This document shows, piece after piece, positions 35,177-45,182 of a stretch of 64,000 nucleotides of DNA; within the stretch, counting starts at the first letter, position 1; each line of letters begins with the position of its first letter. The notes under the pieces are model-generated. The model did not search any database. It was not told the DNA's origin and saw only the letters and a list, made by a program, of their open reading frames with translations. The DNA comes from Anomaloglossus baeobatrachus (lineage: Eukaryota; Chordata; Amphibia; Anura; Aromobatidae), in the NCBI RefSeq assembly GCF_048569485.1, contig NW_027442072.1:1-64000 (forward strand), given 5' to 3'. The position numbers and the translations under genes are program-made.

Positions 35177-35597
35177 ATAATGGCTTACTTATAATTAGTT
35201 GGAGTGTGCAACGCAGGCAGATGCGCTCTGCAAATGTCTTGGCACTAGTGGGACTATAGCAAGGTCCAATAGCCACGTATAGGATGCCACTAGGTACACT
35301 GAGTGTTTGCTAGTATAATGGCTTACTTATAATTAGTTGGAGTGTGCAACGCAGGCAGATGCGCTCTGCAAATGTCTTGGCACTAGTGGGACTATAGCAA
35401 GGTCCAATAGCCACGTATAGGATGCCACTAGGTACACTGAGTGTTTGCTAGTATAATGGCTTACTTATAATTAGTTGGAGTGTGCAACGCAGGCAGATGC
35501 GCTCTGCAAATGTCTTGGCACTAGTGGGACTATAGCAAAGTCCAATAGCCACAGATAGGATGCCACTAGGTACACTGAGTGTTTGCTAGTATAATGG
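35177..35597 (-). repeat. 138-bp array, right side, segment 3 (3 units)
   Basis: Three units between LINE copies 2 and 3. The third holds the 'cacagatagg' variant next to the LINE. Confidence 0.95.
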
Positions 35598-36624
35598 ACC
35601 TGACATTACCTCTCTACTAACCAGAATCCCACAATGTCTGTCTGCTATTTCATCCTTCTTCTCTGTGCGATTCCTAAAACTTAACATGGACAAAACAGAA
35701 TTCATTGTCTTTCCTCCTCCTCACTCATCTCCTCCAACAAGCCTTTCCATCAAACTCGATGGTTGCTTACTCTCCCCAGTCTCACAAGCTCGTTGCCTTG
35801 GAGTGACCCTCGACTCTGCTCTATCCTTCAAGCCACACATCCAAGCCCTCTTCACCTCATGCCGATTACAACTCAAAAACATCTCCCGGATCCGTGCTTT
35901 CCTTAACCAAGAATCAGCAAAAACATTAGTGCATGCCCTCATCATCTCCCGCCTCGACTACTGCAACCTCCTGCTCTCTGGCCTCCCTTCCAACACTCTT
36001 GCACCCCTCCAATCTATCCTAAACTCTGCGGCCCGCTTAATCCACCTCTCCCCTCGCTACTCCCCAGCCTCGCCACTCTGCCAATCCCTTCACTGGCTTC
36101 CCATCACCCAACGACTCCAGTTCAAAACACTAACCATGACATACAAAGCCATGCACAACCTGTCTCCTCCCTACATCTGTGACCTAGTCTCCCGGTACCT
36201 ACCTGCACGCAACCTCAGATCCTCACAAGATCTCCTTCTCTGCTCCTCCCTTATCTTCTCTTCCCACAATCGCGTACAAGATTTCTCCCGTGCATCCCCC
36301 ATACTTTGGAATGCTCTACCTCAGCACATCAGACTCTCCCCTACCGTGGAAAGCTTCAAGAGGAACCTCAAGACCCACCTCTTCCAACAAGCCTATAACC
36401 TACAACAGCCCTCAGTCCAGTAGACCACTGCGCAACCAGCTCTGTCCTCACCTATTGTACCATCACCCATTACCTGTAGACTGTAAGCCCTCGCGGGCAG
36501 GGTCCTCTCTCCTCCTGTACCAGTCTGTTATGTACTGTTAATGATTGTTGTACGTATACCCTTTCACTTGTAAAGCGCCATGGAATAAATGGCGCTATAA
36601 TAATAAATAATAATAATAATTATA
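35598..36624 (+). mobile_element. L2-like LINE 3' end, copy 3
   Basis: Third copy, open frame 35,665-36,423 (252 codons), differing from copy 2 by only a few bases (for example tcttc for tcctc near 36,255). It has the same truncation point, host-unit variant and tail. It is part of an amplified block, not an independent insertion. Confidence 0.9.
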
Positions 36625-37760
36625 ATAATGGCTTACTTATAATTAGTTGGAGTGTGCAACGCAGGCAGATGCGCTCTGCAAATGTCTTGGCACTAGTGGG
36701 ACTATAGCAAGGTCCAATAGCCACGTATATGATGCCACTAGGTACACTGAGTGTTTGCTAGTATAATGGCTTACTTATAATTAGTTGGAGTGTGCAACGC
36801 AGGCAGATGCGCTCTGCAAATGTCATGGCACTAGTGGGACTATAGCAAGGTCCAATAGCCACGTATAGGATGCCACTAGGTACACTGAGTGTTTGCTAGT
36901 ATAATGGCTTACTTATAATTAGTTGGAGTGTGCAACGCAGGCAGATGCGCTCTGCAAATGTCTTGGCACTAGTGGGACTATAGCAAAGTCCAATAGCCAC
37001 AGATAGGATGCCACTAGGTACACTGAGTGTTTGCTAGTATAATGGCTTACTTATAATTAGTTGGAGTGTGCAACGCAGGCAGATGCGCTCTGCAAATGTC
37101 TTGGCACTAGTGGGACTATAGCAAAGTCCAATAGCCACGTATAGGATGCCACTAGGTACACTGAGTGTTTGCTAGTAAAATTGCTTAGTTTAAAAAAGTT
37201 GGAGTGTGCAATGCAGGCAGACGTGCTCTGCAAATGTCTTTGCACTAGTGGGACTATAGCAAAGTCCAATAGCCACAGATAGGATGCCACTAGGTACACT
37301 GAGTGTTTGCTAGTATAATGGCTTACTTATAATTAGTTGGAGTGTGCAACGCAGGCAGATGCGCTCTGCAAATGTCTTGGCACTAGTGGGACTATAGCAA
37401 AGTCCAATAGCCACGTATAGGATGCCACTAGGTACACTGAGTGTTTGCTAGTATAATGGCTAAGTTAAAATTAGTTGGAGTGTGCAACGCAGGCAGATGC
37501 GCTCTGCAAATGTCTTGGCACTAGTGGGACTATAGCAAAGTCCAATAGCCACGTATAGGATGCCACTAGGTACACTGAGTGTTTGCTAGTAAAATTGCTT
37601 AGTTTAAAAAAGTTGGAGTGTGCAATGCAGGCAGACGTGCTCTGCAAATGTCTTTGCACTAGTGGGACTATAGCAAAGTCCAATAGCCACAGATAGGATG
37701 CCACTAGGTACACTGAGTGTTTGCTAGTATAATGGCTTAGTTATAATGAGTTGGAGTGTG
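36625..37760 (-). repeat. 138-bp array, right side, segment 4 (about 8 units)
   Basis: Last stretch of the array. Units with 'gtttaaaaaagttgg' near 37,190 and 37,605 alternate with ordinary ones at a spacing of three units. It ends in 'gagttggagtgtgcagagga', where the subterminal region starts. Confidence 0.95.
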
Positions 37761-38557
37761 CAGAGGACAGGAGGGTACAGTGGCAGGATTGTGGTGCTCT
37801 GGGTAGAGGAATGGAAGCCTGCCTTTCTATTCCCTCCTAATGGTGAAATGCAGGGAGGAAATCCCTGACCTTGGCTACACAGATGCTGTTGCTGTTTGCA
37901 GGACCTGTCACGTATGGCTCTCTGACCCTGCCGGTTTGAGTCCTTAAAAGGACTGCTATAAAGTGCTCTCCCTATGCTGTCTAACGCTGTGTATGCAGCG
38001 CATACAGCTGTATCGGCTATAGGACTCAGGAGGACGGAGCTGCGACAGTGATGTCTGACACCAAAGACGCAGAAGGCAGATAATGGCGTCCGTGAAGAAA
38101 ATGTCCGGTTTTATAATGCAGGGACATGTGACATGCAGATCCTATCACACATGCCGTTGCTTCTCTGGCTCAAAGTCAACTTAGCTGTGTGTGTGTCTGT
38201 GATTGGCTGACATGCTGGCCCGCCCCACAAGACGCGCGCACTTAGGGAAGGAAGACAAGAAAAAAAAAAAAAAATGGCGATCGCCATTATAGAAACAGCA
38301 GTGATCTGAAGGCGCTGTTCACGCACACTATACACTGAAATGTGATAATAGTTTGATTCACAGAGTGACTTACACTATTACAGCAGAAACCAAGCTATGA
38401 TTTAGCTGTTTTTTGGCTGCTAGAACCGTTCTCGAACGTTTCTAGAACTATCGAGCTTTTGCAAAAAGCTCGAGTTCTAGTTCGATCTAGAACATGCCCC
38501 AAAATCACTCGAGCCTAGAACTGGAGAACCACGAACCACGAACCGCGCTCAACTCTA
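37761..38557 (-). mobile_element. Right subterminal region and terminus of the fold-back hAT
   Basis: Reverse complement of 59,697-60,490 in the second copy. It includes an A-run near 38,259, a 'tggcgatcgcca' palindrome, and close to the end the imperfect palindrome 'tcgagcttttgcaaaaagct' plus repeated 'acgaaccacgaacc'. It ends ...CCGCGCTCAACTCTA. Non-coding. These subterminal repeats are likely transposase-binding sites (inference from the hAT family). Confidence 0.85.
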
Positions 38558-38564
38558 TCCAGGA

Positions 38565-38800
38565 GCTTTGGTTCCCTGAGTTTCCAATAGCAAATGTCTA
38601 GAAAAAACTCTGTCCATTGGCACAACTCAGCAAGAAAACGAGAAGACCGAGAAGATATATTTCATTTATCTTAATGCCACCTTCTTAACAGCACTAAACC
38701 CTTCTATTATGTCCCTTAGCCTTTTGAGCTTATCCTCTGGTAAGCGGAAGACCATGCCTCTGGTATCGATCTCAGTGCCTAAAAACTGTATTATAGTAGC
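38565..38800 (-). mobile_element. DIRS-like reverse transcriptase/RNase H fragment (fossil)
   Basis: The minus-strand reading FLGTEIDTRGMVFRLPEDKL followed by KRLRDII resembles the end of the RT of tyrosine-recombinase retroelements (pattern FLGIEIDT..M..RLPEDKL..L). A later VPMDRVFSRHL matches the next conserved block. It is a short broken piece bordered by the fold-back hAT end. Confidence 0.7.
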
Positions 38801-39150
38801 CAATCAGAATACAAAAGGATGCATAGGAAGCGTGACTTTATTTCAATATTTTAAAACAATCCAATAAAATGAAGAAAAGTCACTCATACAAGATCCACAG
38901 AAGTTGTATAATACATACATAAATCAAAACACTATAAGGCCTGTTTCACACGTCAGTGATTCTGGTACGTTTGTGCTTTTTTTTAAACATAACAGAATCA
39001 CTGAGATACGCAGATCCATTATAATGAATGGGTCTGCTCACACATCAGTGATTTTTCACTGCACGTGTCTCCGTGCGGCGTACCCGCGTGTCCGTGATTG
39101 CTGCACGGAGACATGTCCATTTTTTTCTGGCATCACTGATAGGATGTCCA
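38801..39150. mobile_element. MITE-like fragment
   Basis: Around 38,937-39,145 'gtttcacacgtcagtgattc' and the complementary 'atcactga' ends suggest part of a non-autonomous DNA element with internal inverted repeats ('agaatcactgag', 'cagtgattctgg'). No coding sequence. Confidence 0.4.
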
Positions 39151-39960
39151 TAAGGTGGCAGCAGAGCATAACAGAAAAAGGTGCCTATTGTGCACTGAAA
39201 AGACCCAATGTGATGCACCAGACATATAGAGCCCTAATGGATTCACAAATATAAGATATATCATGAATGACTACTGCATAATGAACGCTAGCATGAAAAA
39301 AGAAAGGAATCCATAAAAATAAATAATAAATGGTGCACATATGTTAGAGCCCCACCGAAGGACAAAAAAAGTCTGATGGAAATAGAGAGCATATAGGAAC
39401 AATAAGAATGTGCAACAGAGAGGAAGGTGAGAATGCAGGATCAATCACTGCCTGTCAGATATTAATAATCAGGGAAATAACTCTGGAGCAGACGCACAAA
39501 TTAGGGTCTTACCTGGTAAGGTAACAAATAATTAATAGTAGTTGCACTCACCTATTAAGGTTGTGCCAGTCACAACCCCTAAATGCACGTTACAAATGGC
39601 GACAGCCGCAGCCCCTAGTAGAAGAGCAATAACGTATAGGAGGAAAATCGGGTGCGTGCCGCGCTGTCACCAAAGGAAACTGATGTTAATTATTTCATCT
39701 CTTTATTCTTTTTTCCGGTCAATGTGTTTCAGAGATCACTGTCTCCTTCATCAGGGCAAAAAAAGAACAGTATGCAATCAAAGGAGGAAGAACCTCTATA
39801 TATACACATATGGAGCTACGTCAGAGGACTGACTGCTGTATTTCAAATACTGCCGGGATGGTCAACTGTTACAATACCGGCCATAAAAGTTCTCAAGTGA
39901 TATATTGAGAAACATTTATAAAATCACTGGGGTATAGTGTTTCAAATTTCATCAGCTTTT
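39151..39960 (-). mobile_element. PLE 5'-flank fragment
   Basis: No ORF of note. On the minus strand it carries the PLE-type motif CTGATGA...GAAAC at 39,720-39,755 (listed separately), with AT-rich sequence on either side. Inferred to be the terminal-repeat region of a Penelope-like element. Confidence 0.4.
39720..39755 (-). ncRNA. Decayed hammerhead-like motif
   Basis: On the minus strand: CTGATGA, A, GGAGA, loop CAGTGA, TCTCT, GAAAC, ACATTG. The classical core CTGATGA and GAA are present and stem II has four Watson-Crick pairs plus one G-U. The stem III sequence ACACAT looks like a CpG-decayed ACGCGT. Stem I is not supported. Probably an inactive relic. Confidence 0.35.
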
Positions 39961-40272
39961 TGAGACAAAAATCAGAAAAAGAAGAAGAAGAAGGACAAAA
40001 TGAAAAAAAGAAAAAAGAAGAAAAAAAAAACAAAAAGGGAGCATTGAGCTCCAGACCCTGTATTGAGTCTTAGAAGTGTAGTGACAAGTGCATCTGTCCA
40101 CAACCCTGTAAGGGTGAACGGGATGACGGACAAGAAAAATTATGTTCGTGGCAAAAAATGGTGGTGTTGCTATATAAAATTGCATTAAGAATAAAGAAAG
40201 GAAAAATTTCTTTATAAAAGTAGTGAAGAAAAAAGTGGAAAAAAGGGGAGTGTAAGCCATTTTACTAATAAA
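39961..40272. other. Purine-rich tract and spacer
   Basis: A run of GAA/AAAG about 75 bases long at 39,965-40,040, then AT-rich sequence with no recognised feature up to the second hAT element. Confidence 0.5.
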
Positions 40273-40629
40273 TAGTGATGAGCGAGCATGCTTGTTACTA
40301 CTCGGTACTCGCACGAGTATCACTGTACTCGGTCTACTCGACGGGGACCGAGTAATCTCGCGATACTCGTGCTGTACTCGTGGTCTTCATCCCTGCATGT
40401 TGGCGCTCTTTTGAGAGCCAGCCCTCATGCAGGGATTGGCTGGCAGACCACTGCAATGCCACAGCCCTGTTAGTTGTGGAATTGCAGTGATTGGCCGGCC
40501 TGCACAGCGTGACCGAGCCTTTATACCGGCGGGCGCGCTGTGCTCTGCTCACAGCTATCCAGACAGTCAGTGCAGGGAGAGGGTCGCTGCTTCAGGGAAA
40601 GGTTTGCGGCCCTTTATAGCTATTTCCGT

Positions 40630-40870
40630 AGCAGGGCTGCAAACAGTGTGACCAAAAGTCCTTCTCAGGACTATTCTAGTTGTATACAGGCAGGCAGGGT
40701 ATAGCCAGGTCGGAGTACAGTAGCAGAGTCCTTCTCAGGACTATTGTTGCTGTATACAGGCAGGGTATAGCCAGGTTGGAATACAGGCTAGTGACCAAAA
40801 GAGTCCTTGTCAGGACTATTGTAGCAGTATACAGGCAGGCAGGCAGGCAGGCAGGCAGGGTATATAGCCA
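40630..40870 (+). repeat. Short subterminal repeats with (CAGG)n
   Basis: Three degenerate units built on 'agtccttctcaggactatt' and 'gtatacaggcagg', the last with a (CAGG)n run near 40,835-40,858. Confidence 0.7.
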
Positions 40871-40929
40871 TTCCTAGTGGTGACCGTATACCAGCCTTCA
40901 TCATATCTGGGGCTGGTGTACACAGTCTA

Positions 40930-41895
40930 AAACAGTCCTGATAGTGTCAGACTTCTCAGCAATTGTCGCTCCTAAAACCTGTTAGGTTCTTAGTGCGTCC
41001 GTGCTTGCATTTAAAAACCGCACGTGTGTGCCTGTCGGTGGCAGCGTACAGGTGCACTTGTGTGCGTTTTTACCAAACTATTATATAACGCACAAGTGTA
41101 GTGTATAATACACGTCAGTCAGCAGTGGCTGATAGTGTCAGAGTTCTCGTCATTAATTTTTGCTCCTAAAACCTGTGTTAGGTTCTTAGTGCGTCCGTGC
41201 TTGCATTTAAAAACCGCACGTGTGTGCCTGTCGGTGGCAGCGTACAGGTGCACTTGTGTGCGTTTTTACCAAACTATTATATAACGCACAAGTGTAGTGT
41301 ATAATACACGTCAGTCAGCAGTGGCTGATAGTGTCAGAGTTCTCGTCATTAATTTTTGCTCCTAAAACCTGTGTTAGGTTCTTAGTGCGTCCGTGCTTGC
41401 ATTTAAAAACCGCACGTGTGTGCCTGTCGGTGGCAGCGTACAGGTGCACTTGTGTGCGTTTTTACCAAACTATTATATAACGCACAAGTGTAGTGTATAA
41501 TACACGTCAGTCAGCAGTGGCTGATAGTGTCAGAGTTCTCGTCATTAATTTTTGCTCCTAAAACCTGTGTTAGGTTCTTAGTGCGTCCGTGCTTGCATTT
41601 AAAAACCGCACGTGTGTGCCTGTCGGTGGCAGCGTACAGGTGCACTTGTGTGCGTTTTTACCAAACTATTATATAACGCACAAGTGTAGTGTATAATACA
41701 CGTCAGTCAGCAGTGGCTGATAGTGTCAGAGTTCTCGTCATTAATTTTTGCTCCTAAAACCTGTTAGGTTCTTAGTGCGTCCGTGCTTGCATTTAAAAAC
41801 CGCACGTGTGTGCCTGTCGGTGGCAGCGTACAGGTGCACAATTTGCACAAACTTTGATATAACGCCCAAGTCTAGTGAATACACGTCAGCACAGC
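40930..41895 (+). repeat. 196-bp tandem array of the second hAT element
   Basis: 'gctcctaaaacctg' recurs at 40,968, 41,162, 41,358, 41,554 and 41,750: periods of 194, 196, 196, 196. The units are otherwise almost identical. The array lies just upstream of the transposase start, as in the 138-bp element. Confidence 0.95.
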
Positions 41896-41903
41896 ATTGC
41901 AAA

Positions 41904-43142
41904 ATGCGCAAGGGCGTTGGCAAGGAACAAGGAAGTGGACGTGATGGTGGTGCAGGCAGAGGCCGAGGTCGTGGGCAAGCTCTAATTTTGCCACAACAAA
42001 GGGCCACATCTAGTCGCTCGCACGTCCTGTCCCAAATTCTTGGGGACCGCAGCAGTACACCGCTCTTGAACCAAGACCAGTGTCAACAGGTTGTTAGTTG
42101 GATAGCGGATAATGCTTCCAGTCAGATTGGCACCACCACAAACACTCTGTCTTCCACACGGTCAAGTGTCAGTAGCCGTGATACTGCACCGCACATTTCA
42201 GAACCTGATCCTCCTTCCTACCACAAGGCTGAGTACACGTCCTCGGACATTAATGATCCCACACTTGGACACTCGGAAGAGCTGTTCACATTTCCATTCG
42301 CACATTCTGGCCTCTCGCCAGCTCATGTTGAAGTGGGTCATGAGGAGATCGTATGTACAGATGGCCAAATATTTGAGCAGCCACGTTCTCACGAAGTTGG
42401 CAACGTGTCTCAACAAGGGGTGGACGATGATGAGACACAATTGTCAGGAAGTCAGGAGGAGGAGCAGGGTGCGGAAGAGGAAGACGACGTGGTGGATGAT
42501 CCAGTAACTGACCCAACCTGGCAGGAGGATATGCAGAGCGAGGACAGCAGTGCACAGGGGGAGGGAGGCGTAGCATCCCAACAGGCAGTAAGAAGCAGGG
42601 TGGTGGCTCCAGGCAGAAGTCAGGCAACCGTTCCCCGGAACAACAACACGACACAAGGTGCCTGTACAAATGTTAGGTCTTCCCGAGTCTGGCAGTTTTT
42701 TAAGTTGGATCCAGATGATTCTAAAAAGGCCATTTGCAACACCTGCCGTGCCAGCATCAGCAGGGGTACCAAAACTAGCAGCCTGACCACCACCAGCATG
42801 ATCAGGCACATGTCAGCCAAGCACCCGACTTTGTGGGAAGTACAACACAGTCGAGGAGCAGTGCTTGCTAATGTCACTGCTACGTCTTCGCTGGTTGTGC
42901 ATGCGAGCCAATCCCCTGTCCATGCTGCCTGCGAACAAGCCTCCTCCGGTCCTGCACCTGCAGTTGCCTACTCAGAAATAACACCATCATCAAGCACGTC
43001 CTTGTCCCAGCGCAGCGTTCAGTTATCCATTCAGCAAACCTTTGAACGCAGGCGCAAATACACTGCCAACACCCCACATGGGCGCCCTGGACAAGCCAGG
43101 TCGTCACAGGTACTACACCAACACACTCTACACTCCGGCTAG
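41904..43142 (+). CDS. hAT transposase N-terminal part with BED zinc finger, truncated
   Basis: The chosen start is ATG at 41,904 (MRKGVGKEQGSGRDGGAGRG); the frame is open from 41,748, but that part lies in the repeat array. Order: Gly/Arg-rich basic leader, Ser/Thr-rich part, acidic stretch (DDDETQLSGSQEEEQG, EEEDDVVDD), BED zinc finger at about residues 255-310 (SRVWQFFKLDPDDSK, CNTCRASISRG, MIRHMSAKH), then LSIQQTFERRRKY, the motif preceding the hAT catalytic region. At about 43,075 it runs into LTR sequence, so the last ~20 codons are foreign. The catalytic D, D, E and dimerisation regions are absent. Its layout parallels the transposase at 25,308. Confidence 0.82.
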   Translation: MRKGVGKEQGSGRDGGAGRGRGRGQALILPQQRATSSRSHVLSQILGDRSSTPLLNQDQCQQVVSWIADNASSQIGTTTNTLSSTRSSVSSRDTAPHISEPDPPSYHKAEYTSSDINDPTLGHSEELFTFPFAHSGLSPAHVEVGHEEIVCTDGQIFEQPRSHEVGNVSQQGVDDDETQLSGSQEEEQGAEEEDDVVDDPVTDPTWQEDMQSEDSSAQGEGGVASQQAVRSRVVAPGRSQATVPRNNNTTQGACTNVRSSRVWQFFKLDPDDSKKAICNTCRASISRGTKTSSLTTTSMIRHMSAKHPTLWEVQHSRGAVLANVTATSSLVVHASQSPVHAACEQASSGPAPAVAYSEITPSSSTSLSQRSVQLSIQQTFERRRKYTANTPHGRPGQARSSQVLHQHTLHSG

Positions 43143-43716
43143 GCACACCGAAGCTAAACACAAATCCTAGTTGCCTTCCTCCAGGGGCTGATGTCCACAC
43201 CAGGGGGTGGGCCAGGCGGTTGATCCCACCCACCGAGGAGTTCACAGTCCTGGAGGCGGGAAAAGGAGTCAGATTAGAGATCAGTTTTGGAGTTAGAGAA
43301 GTGAAGAGGAGAGGAGACTGACCGTGTCCGGGTGTGTGGCCCGGGCACTCAGCAAGGTTGGCAGACGGTGGTGACCTTCTGCAGGAGAGGCTGATTGGAG
43401 TGAACCGTACGGACCGGGGATGGGCGGTGGCCCGCCGGTACCAGATCGGGGAGTGAAGAGAAGCCAGCACCATCCGGCAGGGCCTACGGACCCCGACCAG
43501 GCTAGGAGTCGCCGTAAAACCGGTCAAATCCGTTAGCGACAGGAACCTCCAGGGTTTCCCAGCAGTCAAGACCCGATTGAAGGCAACAGCTCACACCGTA
43601 GAGGGAAGCACAGTCACCGCCAAGGCTACAGTTCCCAGGGCCAGAGCCTGCGGGCAAAAGGGGCTCCCTCAGCATCCATCCAAGCTGGGGAGCGGGTTAC
43701 CGGTGGGAAGCCCGCT
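43076..43716 (+). mobile_element. LTR fragment related to the solo LTR at 12,462
   Basis: Opens with 'gcgccctggacaagccaggt' and shares 'cacccaccgaggagttcaca', 'ggaggcggga' and 'ggcagacggtggtg' with the reverse complement of 12,462-13,375. Divergent and shorter. It interrupts the hAT ORF on the left and meets gypsy pol on the right at about 43,717. Fossil. Confidence 0.75.
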
Positions 43717-44143
43717 AGATTTTGGGGGAATAAAAGGGGTCCAACACCACATCCCCACAGGTGCACACCCACCCATCAAAGAGAGCTATAAGCCAATACC
43801 ACCTTCACATTGCCAGTGTACCAAGTACATGTTGAGCAACATGAAGGCGGCTGGGGTTATCCGTGACAGTTGTAGCCTTTGGGCAGCTCTGTTGATCCTG
43901 TTAAAAAAGAAGGACGGCACCACTCCCCGTATTGAGGAATCGCTAGCTGCATTGAGAACTGCAAATTATTTTTCTACCCTTGATCTCACTAGTCACTATT
44001 GGCAAGTGTCCGTTGCTGAGGCAGACCGGGAGAAGACCGCCTTCGCCACCCCTATGGGTCTCTGCGAGTTCAAAAGCATGCCCTTCGAGCTGTGCAATGC
44101 GCCAGGAACCTTCCAGAGGCTGATGGAATGCTGCTTGGGACAA
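43717..44143 (+). mobile_element. Ty3/gypsy reverse transcriptase fragment (fossil)
   Basis: Reads HPPIKESYKPIPPSHCQCTK, then LLKKKDGTTPRI and YFSTLDLTSHYWQV...MPFELCNAPGTFQRLM, a Ty3/gypsy RT N-terminal half. Non-functional. Same family as 18,967-19,711 and 46,065-46,804, and like them followed by LINE sequence. Confidence 0.88.
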
Positions 44144-44368
44144 GATTTTAGGGTGTATAAAAAGGGAGATTAGATCCCGTGATCCCAACGTATTGTTACA
44201 CCTCTATAAATCACTTGTAAGGCTACATCTGGAATATGGGAACCAGTTTTGGGCTCCACATTTTAATAAGGACATTCAGAAGTTAGAGTCAGTTCAAAGG
44301 TGGGCAACTAGACTACTACAAGGAATGGAAGGCCTCCCATATGATGACAAGTTGAAAAAGTTATTAAG
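44144..44368 (+). mobile_element. LINE reverse-transcriptase C-terminal fragment
   Basis: LYKSLVRLHLEYGNQFWAPH, KDIQKLESVQRWATRLLQ, then LPYDDKLKKL: thumb and tail motifs of a CR1/L2-like LINE. Longer than the same piece in the two arms (18,847 and 46,805). No 3' tail. Confidence 0.7.
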
Positions 44369-44512
44369 TGATTATTGGCTGCAATGGGGCTTTCTGGCTG
44401 GTGCCAGCCTCTCTTCTTAGCACACAGGAACCACAATCCCTACACCATGCTTCAATGGATTCTCTCATCCCAGCCCAGTAAAACTACATATTTTACACAG
44501 TCATAAGCAGCC
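44369..44512. repeat. 144-bp direct repeat, right copy
   Basis: Same orientation as 21,935-22,078. It touches the right arm directly. Confidence 0.85.
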
Positions 44513-44807
44513 AAAAGGGATCTATTCTATTCAATTGCAAATGATCTAGATAAGACTGAGAATAAGATACTGCACGGGACATAGCAGAGTTGGTCAAGTT
44601 GAGTGGAGATGAGTTTGCTATTTGGCACAGCTTTTTGCATCAATAAAGCAAGTAAAAGGTGTGAAAGATAAAAAAAAGGGTGAAAGTGTGAAAAGTGAAT
44701 TGGCCAAATTGAGGTGCATATAAAGTTTTTGCTTTCTTTCAATTAACTAATGGGGCTCATTTGAATCAGGTGAATTGAGTTCTGCTTTTGGAAACTGGGT
44801 TAAGAAG

Positions 44808-45182
44808 GGGTGCACCGGTCCTGGAGGTACTGCAATACCAGGTCAATGCGTGCAGTGGACAGAGCAAGATTTTTTCCATCTCCTTGTTCTAAAAATCCAT
44901 TTAATATATGGTCCCCAGAGAGGGGACGTATCAGATATTAAACTGATAAGAACAGATTTAATTTTTTTTTTTTTCTGTTTATCAGTAGGACTTCAAAATA
45001 ACAAAGGTGATCGCCTCCCGTTGCCTGGGAACCGTCCAGGCACAAGAGGGCTATGTGTCACCAGAAGGCGCACACACTTCCTCAAGGCCGGCAGACGTGC
45101 AATCCCAGGCACCTTCCAGTACCGACCAAGGTAGCGTCCTCCGAAACTACACTTGATCTTAGCCAAAAGGCCGAGAAGCTAT
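44808..45182 (-). pseudogene. U2 snRNA pseudogene, right-arm copy
   Basis: Inverted copy of 20,595-20,968, with the same ~187-bp insertion after GTGTAGT. Here the 5' part reads GCTTCTCGGCC, closer to the canonical U2 than the left copy (GCTTCTCAGCC). The insertion therefore predates the arm duplication. Confidence 0.93.

Larger units (their letters stand above)
23118..38557 (+). mobile_element. Fold-back hAT transposon with giant tandem-repeat inverted ends
   Basis: Order: 138-bp repeats in plus orientation (about 15), a unique inverted segment (25,168-25,393), a hAT transposase region, the same unique segment inverted (28,904-29,128), 138-bp repeats in minus orientation (about 40), a 0.8-kb subterminal region and the end TAGAGTTGAGCGCGG read inward from 38,557. 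The outer left end is missing: the array starts directly in PLE sequence. A second copy beginning at 59,697 shows that the left end has the same TAGAGTTGAGCGCGG terminus and subterminal region. Ends made of long inverted arrays recall Foldback elements, but here the protein is hAT. Three LINE insertions lie in the right array. Confidence 0.85.
40273..43075 (+). mobile_element. Second hAT element, 3' part lost
   Basis: Starts TAGTGATGAGCGAGCATG, a hAT-type terminus common in amphibian repeats. It is followed by a subterminal cluster of 'actcg/cgagt' inverted motifs (40,310-40,380), degenerate 'cagtatacaggcagg' repeats (40,630-40,870), a 196-bp tandem array and a BED-domain ORF. It ends at about 43,075, where LTR sequence starts, so the catalytic part and right terminus are missing. 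Confidence 0.8.

Noticed and set aside
23686-37713. Many 80-codon open frames reading MYLVASYTWLLDFAIV...
   Set aside because: They are translations of the 138-bp unit, which is divisible by three, and appear on both sides in both orientations. No independent evidence of coding.
42880-43569. 229-codon minus-strand open frame
   Set aside because: It spans the junction of the hAT ORF and LTR sequence in antisense; no known domain.
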